A DNA stretch of 27,736 nucleotides from GCA-2862585 sp963991165 (lineage in GTDB: Bacteria > Bacteroidota > Bacteroidia > Flavobacteriales > UBA7312), in contig CAXDOW010000016.1 of assembly GCA_963991165.1 (NCBI GenBank), positions 1-27,736 of the forward strand, written 5' to 3'. The notes beneath the pieces were generated by a model that saw only the letters and a program-made list of their open reading frames with translations, searched no databases and was not told the DNA's origin. Each line of letters begins with the position of its first letter. Position 1 is the first letter of the stretch. Below are positions 9,637 through 16,866 of the stretch, in pieces. Position numbers and translations under genes: made by a program.

Positions 9637-10594
9637 CTTTCATCCAATCGTCGTTGAAAATTTTGGCCACGTATCTGCTACCGTGGTCGTGCAGTAGCAC
9701 CACCACTACATCGTCTTTGGTCAATTGATTTTTTAACTGATTGAGTCCGGCTACGGCGCTGCCACAGGAGTAGCCAGCAAAAATACCTTCTTCTCTAGCA
9801 AGTCGTCGGGCAAAGATGGCTCCGTCTTTATCGGTCACTTTTTCAAAATAGTCAATAAGATCAAAATCTACATTTTTGGGAATAATGTCTTCGCCAATGC
9901 CTTCGGTGATGTAGGAATAGATTTCATCTTCATCGAAGATGCCTGTTTCGTGGTATTTTTTGAATACCGATCCGTAGGAGTCAACGCCCCAAATCTTCAC
10001 ATCAGGATTTTTTTCTTTTAAGTATTTGCCAATACCCGATATGGTACCGCCAGTTCCTACACCCACGATAAAATGAGTGATTTTTCCGTCCGTTTGTTGC
10101 CATATTTCAGGACCCGTCGTTTCATAATGTGCCAGTCTGTTGGACAAATTATCGTACTGGTTGGGGTAGAATGAATTTGGAATTTCGTTATTAAGCCGCT
10201 GTGCTACCGAATAGTATGACTCAGGATGGTCGGGAGCCACATTGGTTGGACAAACATAAATTTCTGCCCCCATAGCTTTGAGAATATCCATTTTCTCTTT
10301 AGACTGCTTGTCTGAGATGGTACATATTAGCCGATATCCTTTTTGAATACACGCCAAGGCCAAGCCCATGCCCGTATTTCCAGACGTTCCTTCAATGACC
10401 GTTCCCCCTTCTTTTAGAAGGCCTGCTTTTTCGGCATCTTCAATCATTTTTAAAGCCATTCTATCTTTGGTGGAATGACCTGGATTAAAACTCTCTACCT
10501 TGGCCAAAACTAGGGCTTCGGTGTCAATGATTTTATTCAATTTTACTAGCGGTGTGTTTCCAATGGTTTCGATAATGTGGTTGTAGTAGTTCAT
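9620..10594 (-). CDS. PLP-dependent cystathionine beta-synthase / cysteine synthase family enzyme
   Basis: This is a cytosolic beta-family (fold type II) PLP enzyme of 324 aa. The PLP lysine is K43 in STKDR, the phosphate-binding loop is SGNTG at 71-75 and GTGGT around 180-184, and S276 is the likely pyridine-nitrogen ligand. Overall it resembles the catalytic core of cystathionine beta-synthase more than classic O-acetylserine sulfhydrylase: it has the PTNxxxDxPES and NEIPNS blocks and ends at a DDWMKENGF segment where the catalytic core of the animal enzyme also stops. It has no C-terminal CBS regulatory domains. Serine/homocysteine (transsulfuration) or O-acetylserine/sulfide chemistry are both possible. 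A histidine precedes the active-site block (GHSTKDR, where GGS is common). It starts 7 bases after the permease stop and is probably co-transcribed with it. Confidence 0.88.
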   Translation of the reverse strand: MNYYNHIIETIGNTPLVKLNKIIDTEALVLAKVESFNPGHSTKDRMALKMIEDAEKAGLLKEGGTVIEGTSGNTGMGLALACIQKGYRLICTISDKQSKEKMDILKAMGAEIYVCPTNVAPDHPESYYSVAQRLNNEIPNSFYPNQYDNLSNRLAHYETTGPEIWQQTDGKITHFIVGVGTGGTISGIGKYLKEKNPDVKIWGVDSYGSVFKKYHETGIFDEDEIYSYITEGIGEDIIPKNVDFDLIDYFEKVTDKDGAIFARRLAREEGIFAGYSCGSAVAGLNQLKNQLTKDDVVVVLLHDHGSRYVAKIFNDDWMKENGFI

Positions 10595-10601
10595 AGTTTA
10601 T

Positions 10602-11819
10602 TTATTCAAAACGAATTGCGTTAATAGGTTTAATTTTACTAATTAGAATAGAAGGAACAATTAAAACTAGCCAACAGATAATCCAAGTACCCGCATTGAT
10701 TCCCAAACATGCCATCCAGTCAAATTTAATAGGAATAAATGACATATAATATGTTTCTGGGTTTAATTTTATGAGGTTGAATTGGTGCTGTAAAAACGCC
10801 AGTAAAAACGCTATTCCGTTGCCTATGATTAAGCCCCTAAAAATTAAGTAAGCCGAATGGTAAAGAAAAATCATTCTAATGGACCAGTTGGAGCTACCCA
10901 AGGCCTTTAGGGTACCTATGAGAGCTGTTTTTTCCAATATCAGTATAAACAAAGCTGTTACCATGTTGATAGCACCTACAATAAGCATGAGAATTAATAT
11001 CACCTGCACATTAATATTTTGTAATTCGAGCCAATCAAATAGTTGAGGGTTGTTGTCGATAACCGTTTCGGCATTCAAATCGAAAGGAAGAACGCTGGCA
11101 ATAGTGCTTTGCATATCTTCTAGTTGGTCGAAAGAATTTAGCACCACTTCAACACCACCCACTTCATTGTTTTTCCATTGGTTTAATTTTTGAATGTGTT
11201 GAATGTCGCCCAGTACCAACACCTCGTCATATTCGGTAACGCCAGTATGGTAAATGCCACTAATATGTAGTGGCCTAACTCGAATAGGATCCTGCATAAA
11301 ATAGACGTGAACCTTATCGCCTTTGTATAGGTTGAGGCGTTTTGCAATGGTATTGGAAACAACCACCTCTTGAGCCACCTTTTCTGTGCCAAAGGAGGGA
11401 ATAGACCCTTGGATAAGATGTTGGGATAAAAAGGTCGAATCAAAGTCCGCTCCCACTCCTTTAAACAAGATGCCTTGAATATCCTCTTTTGTTTTGATGA
11501 TGGCAGCTTTGGTGGCATAGCTTTGATAGTGCCTTATATCGGGAATTTTTTCTAGAGATGATTTTAGGGAATCGCTAAACTCTAGGCGACTAGTTTCAAA
11601 GGAATTGCCGTAGTTGAAATGCGTAATTTGAATATGAGAGCTGAAACCTATAACTTTGTCCGTAATGTTACTTTGAAACCCTTTGATAATGAATAAGGAT
11701 AACAACATAATGCTGACGCTCAAAGCAATGGCAGCAATGGCAATACGAACAATGGGTTTAGAAAAACGATACTCCTTTTTACCAATCAGTCGCCGTGATA
11801 TGAAAAGAGAAAAATTCAT
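10602..11819 (-). CDS. ABC transporter permease, FtsX/LolC-LolE-like
   Basis: This inner-membrane permease of the FtsX/MacB type resembles LolC/LolE, which release lipoproteins from the inner membrane. It is 405 aa from the ATG at 11819. A longer reading from 11846 would add nine residues and overlap the divergent gene, whereas the chosen start gives the typical MNFSLFISRRL beginning. The layout is the standard one: an N-terminal helix (about residues 21-48), a large periplasmic domain, and three C-terminal helices, with the coupling-helix block EKTALIGTLKALGSS between the second and third. No ATPase gene is adjacent, so the LolD-like partner must be encoded elsewhere. The PLP enzyme gene follows 7 bases downstream. 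Lipoprotein transport is a family-level inference. Confidence 0.87.
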   Translation of the reverse strand: MNFSLFISRRLIGKKEYRFSKPIVRIAIAAIALSVSIMLLSLFIIKGFQSNITDKVIGFSSHIQITHFNYGNSFETSRLEFSDSLKSSLEKIPDIRHYQSYATKAAIIKTKEDIQGILFKGVGADFDSTFLSQHLIQGSIPSFGTEKVAQEVVVSNTIAKRLNLYKGDKVHVYFMQDPIRVRPLHISGIYHTGVTEYDEVLVLGDIQHIQKLNQWKNNEVGGVEVVLNSFDQLEDMQSTIASVLPFDLNAETVIDNNPQLFDWLELQNINVQVILILMLIVGAINMVTALFILILEKTALIGTLKALGSSNWSIRMIFLYHSAYLIFRGLIIGNGIAFLLAFLQHQFNLIKLNPETYYMSFIPIKFDWMACLGINAGTWIICWLVLIVPSILISKIKPINAIRFE

Positions 11820-11828
11820 ATAGTTAGG

Positions 11829-12971
11829 ATGTCCAAAATTAATCAAATATTCCTTTTACTGTTGTGTTTTTTACAATGGTCCTGTGCCCAGCCCAGTTTA
11901 CAAACTGGTGCTCAACAAACGGAGCGTTACATCCCACTATTGCAAGGAAAAAATATTGGTTTAGTAGGCAACCAAAGTTCTTTGCTTGGCTCCACCCACC
12001 TGGTGGACAGTTTGCTCGGTCTTCAGTTACCACTTGTCAAAGTCTTTAGCCCCGAACATGGTTTTAGAGGCACAGCCGATGCAGGAGCTAAAGTAGAAAA
12101 TAGCCACGATGAACTAACAGGACTACCCATCATTTCTTTGTACGGAAGCAACAAAAAGCCCACCGCTCAACAACTAGCCGGCTTAGACATCCTCTTGTTT
12201 GACATACAAGACGTGGGGGCTCGTTTTTACACTTATATATCCACTTTGCACTACGTCATGGAGGCAGCGGCAGAACAAGGCATCCCTGTGGTGGTGTTAG
12301 ATCGTCCAAATCCCAATGGCCACTATATCGATGGCCCAGTGTTGGATACGGCCTACAGCTCTTTTGTGGGCATGCACCCTGTACCCATAGTTCATGGCAT
12401 GACCATAGGCGAATACGCTCAAATGATTAATGGTCAGCGTTGGCTGAAAGGGGGCATTACATGTCATTTAACGGTGATTAGTATGTTGAACTACAACAGG
12501 CAAATACCCTATGACTTAGTGGTAAAGCCATCGCCCAATTTGCCCAATGCCCAAGCCGTGAATCTGTACCCCTCTTTATGTCTATTTGCAGGCCCGTCCG
12601 TTAGCGTGGGCCGAGGCACCAGCTTACCCTTTCAACACTATGGGGCTCCTTATTTAAAAAGCCAGTATTTTTTCCTGCCTCAAAGTGGGCCAGGAGCAAA
12701 GTACCCCAAACACCAAGGCCAAAGGTGTTATGGCAAAAACTTAACGGACCACCCGCCTCTCCAACAGTTAGAACTTTCTTTTCTGATTGAGGCCTACCAA
12801 CAATGCCCTCAGAAAGATGAATTTTTCAATTCTTTTTTCGACAAACTAGCTGGAAATAGCACACTGCGACAGCACATACAAGAAGGAAAAACAGCACAAG
12901 ATATCCGCCAAAGCTGGGCCAAAGACCTCAACCAATTCAAGCAAATGAGAAAACGCTATTTGCTATATTAG
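11829..12971 (+). CDS. DUF1343 / NamZ-type exo-beta-N-acetylmuramidase, probable lipoprotein
   Basis: This 380-aa protein belongs to the DUF1343 family (PF07075), whose characterised members (NamZ) remove terminal N-acetylmuramic acid from peptidoglycan fragments. It begins with a short hydrophobic leader ending at C19 (LQWSC), which looks like a lipoprotein signal, so it probably acts at the outer or periplasmic face in cell-wall recycling. Conserved blocks are GLVGNQSS (43-51), SPEHGFRG (74-81), DIQDVGARFYTY (125-136), DRPNPNG (158-164), PSPNLPN (234-240) and SVGRGTS (259-265). The glutamate of SPEHG is a likely catalytic residue. Its length is normal. The start codon is 9 bases from that of the divergent permease. 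The gene looks less AT-rich than the block that follows it. Confidence 0.88.
   Translation: MSKINQIFLLLLCFLQWSCAQPSLQTGAQQTERYIPLLQGKNIGLVGNQSSLLGSTHLVDSLLGLQLPLVKVFSPEHGFRGTADAGAKVENSHDELTGLPIISLYGSNKKPTAQQLAGLDILLFDIQDVGARFYTYISTLHYVMEAAAEQGIPVVVLDRPNPNGHYIDGPVLDTAYSSFVGMHPVPIVHGMTIGEYAQMINGQRWLKGGITCHLTVISMLNYNRQIPYDLVVKPSPNLPNAQAVNLYPSLCLFAGPSVSVGRGTSLPFQHYGAPYLKSQYFFLPQSGPGAKYPKHQGQRCYGKNLTDHPPLQQLELSFLIEAYQQCPQKDEFFNSFFDKLAGNSTLRQHIQEGKTAQDIRQSWAKDLNQFKQMRKRYLLY
11834..11841 (-). promoter_or_regulatory. possible -7 box of the permease operon, inside the opposing gene
   Basis: The minus-strand sequence TAATTTTG fits the Bacteroidota -7 consensus TAnnTTTG and lies 14 bases before the permease ATG. 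That places it inside codons 2-5 of the divergent DUF1343 gene. No matching -33 TTG was found at the usual distance. The motif is short and AT-rich, so chance occurrence is possible. Confidence 0.35.
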
Positions 12972-12987
12972 AATAAATTACTAACTT

Positions 12988-13021
12988 ACAGTCGTTTAGT
13001 GCTATGAAAAGACTGTTTTTT
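12988..13021 (+). terminator. intrinsic terminator after the DUF1343 gene
   Basis: A stem of ACAGTC (12988-12993) with GACTGT (13011-13016), plus three further inner T-A pairs, is followed by a run of T (13016-13021). It lies 17 bases after the DUF1343 stop and before the small HTH gene, consistent with Rho-independent termination. Confidence 0.6.
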
Positions 13022-13062
13022 ACTTTCTTTTCATTTTCTCTAAAGCCAATCCATTGTTTGAA

Positions 13063-13269
13063 ATGAAATATCTAGAACGAAAGCAAAAACTGGAGTACCT
13101 TTTGGAAATGATTCAAAAAGGCAGGTGCTGTTCTTTGGTACAGGTTGCCAATACCTTTGGTGTTTGCCCACGTACGGCCAAACGGATGATTGCCGAATTG
13201 AGACAAGAAGGTCATCACATCACCTATTCCAAAACAGCAAGAAAGTTTTGTCTGGAAGAAAAAAAATAA
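13063..13269 (+). CDS. free-standing winged helix-turn-helix protein (HTH_11/DeoR-like)
   Basis: This 68-aa protein consists almost entirely of a winged helix domain: helix 1 around EYLLEMIQKG, helix 2 SLVQVANTFG, recognition helix CPRTAKRMIAELRQEG, and a wing HHITYSKTARKFCLEE. It resembles the N-terminal HTH_11 domain of DeoR-type regulators but has no ligand-binding or catalytic domain. It should bind DNA, probably as a dimer. The ATG at 13063 is preferred over an in-frame TTG at 13054. A perfect 19-base palindrome begins at the base after the TAA stop, just upstream of the metalloprotease gene. It may therefore regulate itself or its downstream neighbour, but this is inferred from position alone. 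Small orphan HTH proteins of this kind occur in other Bacteroidota, to my knowledge without an assigned role. Confidence 0.75.
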   Translation: MKYLERKQKLEYLLEMIQKGRCCSLVQVANTFGVCPRTAKRMIAELRQEGHHITYSKTARKFCLEEKK

Positions 13270-13288
13270 GGGGACAAAATTTGTCCCC
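13270..13288. promoter_or_regulatory. perfect 19-base palindrome, candidate operator
   Basis: GGGGACAAA and TTTGTCCCC are exact reverse complements around a single central A. A one-base centre makes it a better DNA-binding site than an RNA terminator, and no T-run follows. It starts immediately after the HTH stop codon. Its centre (13279) lies about 22 bases upstream of the middle of a -7 box at 13298, that is about where the -33 element should be. A TTTGTCC half-site recurs at 13302-13308, overlapping the -7 box. Binding there would be expected to affect the metalloprotease gene. Confidence 0.65.
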
Positions 13289-13297
13289 ATAACCATT

Positions 13298-13305
13298 TAG
13301 CTTTG
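13298..13305 (+). promoter_or_regulatory. -7 promoter box of the metalloprotease gene
   Basis: TAGCTTTG matches the Bacteroidota consensus TAnnTTTG exactly. It would start transcription near 13310 and give a leader of about 50 bases before the ATG at 13359. No good TTG -33 element at the usual spacing is visible, since that place is taken by the palindrome; such a promoter might need an activator. Confidence 0.45.
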
Positions 13306-13358
13306 TCCTTTTAATCTGTGGATGAGCTTACGTTCAGCCACAAAAAACTTACAGAATT

Positions 13359-15710
13359 ATGAAAAATTTATCAAAAATTGCCTTGGTAGTATTGTTAGCA
13401 TCGTTAATGGTGCCGAAATTAATTTATTCTCAAAATAGTTTCTGTTTCACACCTCCATATTCCTTACAAAACAATTTTAATAGTTTTCAACTAAATGATA
13501 ACTCCTTTAATACTAACTATTGTATTAAAATTTATATTCATGTAATAAGAAAGAGTAATGGAACAGACGGGCAGTCATATCAGTCAGTACAAAATGCCAT
13601 AAATATTCTAAATTCTGATTTCAATCCTTACAATATTAATTTTGTTTGGGATAATTCAATAGACTACATAGATAATACTAGTTATTTCAATACACCAAGT
13701 TCATCTATATTTTCAGTAAACAATCATTCAGACGGTATTGACATATATCTTTATGATGAATCATCACCTGCAGGTGGTTTAGCTAACGGAGTTGGAAACT
13801 CTTCAGAACTTTATGTTTCTGGTTTATACTGGGGCGAACCTAACATATCGCTCATAGAAAGTCATGTCATTTCACATGAAATGGGTCATGTTTTATTCTT
13901 ATGGCATACACATCATGGAACATACAACGAGGGGGGGAATGATAATCCGTGTCCTGAATTAGTTAACGGAAATAATGGAATTGATTGTGGTGACTATGTG
14001 TATGATACACCTGCAGATCCTCATTTGCAATTTAATGTGAATTATCCCGAATGTGAATGGAATTCAAGTGGTGTTGACCAAAATGGAGATTCATATCATC
14101 CAGATGAGAAAAATATTATGGCATATACAAATGTGAGTTGTATGCAATATTTTACAATGCAACAAGGTCTACGAATGAGAAGTGCTATTTCTAGTTTATC
14201 TCATTTACAAAGTACTGTGGTAGAACAATGTTGTATAGGTTTAACTTTAGACTTGTACATGAAAGATAGATATGATGATAATGGAAATGATGCAGGATAT
14301 AGCTTTACTTGGGACTATGACGAAAGCCCTGATATATGGGTTAGAAATCAAGACGATGGATTAGTCAATCACACTCATCAACAACCCGAATACAATCCTA
14401 ACAATCCAGTTTATGTGTATGTTAGGGTAGGTAATAAAAGTTGTGTTCCCTCAACTGGTAGTGAAAAAATAGGTTTGTATTGGTCAAAAGCAAGTTCCTG
14501 GAGTAGCTGGCCACAAAATTGGGATGGTACAGACCCAGATGTTGGCAACCAAATTGATGCCATAAACATACCTGTTTTACAAGCGGGGGAGTCCACCATT
14601 TTGAAATTCATATGGCACATTAATCCCAATACAGGAGTTGGTACGGAATGGGCTAATTGTTTGTTAGCTCGAATAGAAAATTCTGAAACTGACCCAATAA
14701 CTGTCCATCCCGAATATCTTCCCGACGATGTTTATCAAAATAACAACGTTTCAATGAGAAACTGTATAGTAACCAATTATATTGCTGATATGAATTTAGA
14801 CCAACTTAGCTTTTACATTGGTAACCCAATATCTGTTGATAAAGAAATTGATGTTCTATTTAGAGTACCAGATCAAACCGATAAGCCGATTACAGATGTT
14901 GCTGAAGTAACGGTTCAACTTAACAAGGAAGGGTGGGAAATTCTGAGGGAAGCATTGGAAAATATACCTGGAATTCGCCCTAAAAATGATTATAGCTTCA
15001 GTATTTTGGATCAAGAAATAGTGGCGTTAGAAAATATAGATTTTCCAGCAAACACACGAATACCCGTTAAAATTCGGTTTAACTTTTTAACAAAAAAAGT
15101 AGACGAACATCATACTTATAGATACCATGTCATCCAAAAACTCTCCAAACCTCACCCCGAACTGGGCGATAGGTGGACTGGTGGAATTCATTTTACCATC
15201 AACAAAGGGTTAAGAACACTTTTTGAAGCCGATGCAGGGATTGATAAAGAAATAGACAAAGGAGAAAATGTGATTTTAAGTGCTGAACAAATCAATGAAG
15301 CCGCTGTTTATAATTGGTATGACCCACAAGGCAACTTGATATACACAGGAAGAGACCTAAGTATATCGCCGGAAATAAGTAATAAATATAAATTAGAAGT
15401 CATTGCTGACACCGATGGGTTTAAGGATTACGATGAGGTAGAAGTGGTTGTAAACAGCTACCATATTATCAGTATCAGTCCAAACCCAAGCTCTGACCAT
15501 ATTACAGTGACTTACAATGCGGAAGGCGCAGGGTCTGCCTATTTAATGATTATTGGAACCACCGATTTTGTTTCATCTAACAACTACCTATTAGATTGTA
15601 CTCAGATACAAACCAACATAGATATCTCTAGCTATCAAACGGGCATTTATACAGTAGCACTTGTTAAAGACGGATACATAGTAGATGTCAAAACGATAAT
15701 GAAAAACTAA
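13359..15710 (+). CDS. secreted M43-type (pappalysin-like) zinc metalloprotease with T9SS sorting tail
   Basis: This 783-aa secreted protein begins with a signal peptide (residues 1-24, ending near LIYSQ). The zinc site is HEMGH at 173-177 with the third ligand H183 (HExxHxxxxxH), followed by the VYDTPADP loop (214-221) and the NIMAYT Met-turn (M254), as in M43 metallopeptidases. The residues after H183 are THHG. Residues from about 290 to 620 form a region I do not recognise, probably beta-rich and accessory. Residues 621-698 look like an Ig/PKD-like domain (DAGIDKEIDKGENVILSA and NWYDPQGN). A T9SS type A tail starts near SPNPSSDH (706) and ends in VALVKDGYIVDVKTIM. It is exported by Sec, crosses the outer membrane through T9SS, and is then released or anchored. 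It heads a four-gene cluster of envelope and secreted proteins. Its substrate is unknown. Confidence 0.9.
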   Translation: MKNLSKIALVVLLASLMVPKLIYSQNSFCFTPPYSLQNNFNSFQLNDNSFNTNYCIKIYIHVIRKSNGTDGQSYQSVQNAINILNSDFNPYNINFVWDNSIDYIDNTSYFNTPSSSIFSVNNHSDGIDIYLYDESSPAGGLANGVGNSSELYVSGLYWGEPNISLIESHVISHEMGHVLFLWHTHHGTYNEGGNDNPCPELVNGNNGIDCGDYVYDTPADPHLQFNVNYPECEWNSSGVDQNGDSYHPDEKNIMAYTNVSCMQYFTMQQGLRMRSAISSLSHLQSTVVEQCCIGLTLDLYMKDRYDDNGNDAGYSFTWDYDESPDIWVRNQDDGLVNHTHQQPEYNPNNPVYVYVRVGNKSCVPSTGSEKIGLYWSKASSWSSWPQNWDGTDPDVGNQIDAINIPVLQAGESTILKFIWHINPNTGVGTEWANCLLARIENSETDPITVHPEYLPDDVYQNNNVSMRNCIVTNYIADMNLDQLSFYIGNPISVDKEIDVLFRVPDQTDKPITDVAEVTVQLNKEGWEILREALENIPGIRPKNDYSFSILDQEIVALENIDFPANTRIPVKIRFNFLTKKVDEHHTYRYHVIQKLSKPHPELGDRWTGGIHFTINKGLRTLFEADAGIDKEIDKGENVILSAEQINEAAVYNWYDPQGNLIYTGRDLSISPEISNKYKLEVIADTDGFKDYDEVEVVVNSYHIISISPNPSSDHITVTYNAEGAGSAYLMIIGTTDFVSSNNYLLDCTQIQTNIDISSYQTGIYTVALVKDGYIVDVKTIMKN
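15654..15692 (+). repeat. 39-base tail repeat, copy A (in the metalloprotease)
   Basis: These bases encode VALVKDGYIVDVK at the end of the metalloprotease sorting tail. They match 16793-16831 with one mismatch (T/C at 15682/16821). Weaker similarity extends upstream to 15647, giving 43 identities in 46 bases. Confidence 0.9.
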
Positions 15711-15726
15711 ATTTAAATCAAAAGCA

Positions 15727-16131
15727 ATGAAAACAATTATTTTATTCTTGGGAATTATGTTAACAACATCTTGCACTAAAGATAATCATATACCAAATCC
15801 AAATAGCCAATCTGATGAAATTCTAACATCATGGAATTTAACTAAGTATGAGGGTGGCTTTTCCCCAACGTTTAATTATTCTAATGAGATTAAATGGATT
15901 TTTAATCTCAATAATACCATTGATGTAATCATAGAAAATGGCACTAATTTAAGCAGTGGACTTCCTATAAACACTTCTGGAAATTATCCATTTACGATGA
16001 TTGATAGTTTAATTACAATAGAAAATACAACATACTTATATGCTATAAATGACACTATTTTGATTATTGAAGACAGTGTAGGTCTATCGGCTGATGGTAA
16101 AAAGCTAACGTTTATAAAAATCCTTGAATGA
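15727..16131 (+). CDS. small predicted lipoprotein of unknown function
   Basis: This 134-aa protein starts with a lipoprotein signal (MKTIILFLGIMLTTSC, lipid-carrying Cys at 16). After a short linker comes a small, probably beta-rich domain (SWNLTKYEGGF..., then alternating hydrophobic strands with many Asn and Thr), reminiscent of small lipocalin-like Bacteroidota lipoproteins, but I cannot assign a family firmly. It starts 16 bases after the metalloprotease stop and overlaps the next gene by 4 bases (ATGA), so it is almost certainly in the same operon and translationally coupled to its neighbour. The function is unknown. Confidence 0.72.
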   Translation: MKTIILFLGIMLTTSCTKDNHIPNPNSQSDEILTSWNLTKYEGGFSPTFNYSNEIKWIFNLNNTIDVIIENGTNLSSGLPINTSGNYPFTMIDSLITIENTTYLYAINDTILIIEDSVGLSADGKKLTFIKILE

Positions 16132-16796
16132 CTTTATATTTGATAAAAAACATAAAAAATACAATTGAAATACTACTAATTTTTTTGAGTTTAAACTCAT
16201 TTTCTCAAAACGGTTTTGTAGGTGAAAATCACTCTTTTCAAATTGATGGTGACAGCCTTATTTTATTTCTTGAAGCAGAGTTTGCTTTGGGAAGTTTCAC
16301 TTGCGATTTTTTGGACACTTGCTATATTAGTATAGAAAATGATACTGTTGTTATTGATGCCATTTACGACATAAGTGGATTTTATCCAGCTTTTTGGTGC
16401 GTTAGTCGTGATACCTTAGATTATAATGTTACAAATCAAAATTACAACACCATAGTAATTAACAGTAGTGTTATTACAATAGATTCAACGGATAGTTGTG
16501 ATACATTAGTTGTTTACTCGCAATTGTTTTCAAATGTATCTTCAAAAATTGAAAGAGAGCTTATTGATCATCCATTGACAATGTATCCTAACCCTTCGAA
16601 TGGACTTTTGCACATAGAGGTGCCCAATGGGGTAGTCATAGAACGCATTGAATGGTATGATGTATTAGGTAAAAAAGTGAAAACGCACAACGGAAACCAC
16701 ACAACATTAAACATAGCCGACATTCCAGAGGGTACCTACTTAATCAAGTTCCATACCAACGAAGGTATAACTACCAAACAACTTGTTATAATGTAG
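16128..16796 (+). CDS. small secreted protein with T9SS type A sorting tail
   Basis: This 222-aa protein begins with a signal peptide (hydrophobic stretch IEILLIFLSLNSFSQ, cleavage near residue 27). It has a short mature domain of about 120 aa with several Cys (TCDFLDTC, WCVS, DSCD) and no recognised family. From about residue 153 (YPNPSNG) it carries a T9SS type A tail. Bases 16590-16779 of that tail are identical to part of the next gene. The last residues after TTK (QLVIM) come from the junction, and an orphaned piece of another tail lies out of frame just downstream. The gene overlaps the lipoprotein gene by 4 bases. It appears to be a cargo protein whose sorting tail has recently been replaced; the function of the mature part is unknown. 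Confidence 0.82.
   Translation: MTLYLIKNIKNTIEILLIFLSLNSFSQNGFVGENHSFQIDGDSLILFLEAEFALGSFTCDFLDTCYISIENDTVVIDAIYDISGFYPAFWCVSRDTLDYNVTNQNYNTIVINSSVITIDSTDSCDTLVVYSQLFSNVSSKIERELIDHPLTMYPNPSNGLLHIEVPNGVVIERIEWYDVLGKKVKTHNGNHTTLNIADIPEGTYLIKFHTNEGITTKQLVIM
16590..16779 (+). repeat. 190-base perfect direct repeat, copy 1 (T9SS tail)
   Basis: The sequence from AACCCTTCG to CTACCAAAC is identical, base for base, to 17587-17776, with both copies in the same codon frame. It encodes from the NP of YPNPSNG to TTK, that is nearly the whole sorting tail. The sequences diverge abruptly at both ends. Confidence 0.97.
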
Positions 16797-16849
16797 CACT
16801 TGTTAAAGACGGATACATAGCAGATGTCAAATCATTAGTCATTCAATAA
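16786..16849 (+). pseudogene. orphaned end of a T9SS sorting tail
   Basis: Read in the frame of 16793, these bases encode (Y)NVALVKDGYIADVKSLVIQ followed by TAA at 16847-16849. This closely resembles the C-terminus of the metalloprotease (VALVKDGYIVDVKTIM). It is out of frame with the gene ending at 16796 and has no start codon, so it is best read as the leftover end of the tail that this gene had before the 190-base module replaced it. Confidence 0.75.
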
Positions 16850-16866
16850 CTTAAATACAAACAGAT

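Noticed and set aside
11820..11846. Upstream extension of the permease gene by nine codons
   Set aside because: It would overlap the divergent DUF1343 start, and the added residues are not typical, whereas MNFSLFISRRL is the usual family start.
13054..13062. TTG start of the small HTH gene
   Set aside because: An ATG three codons later fits the family start and overlaps a short upstream frame as ATGA.
13270..13288. Reading the perfect palindrome as a Rho-independent terminator
   Set aside because: The arms are separated by a single base, so an RNA hairpin would have to open several pairs, and no T-run follows (ATAACC). A DNA-binding site fits better.
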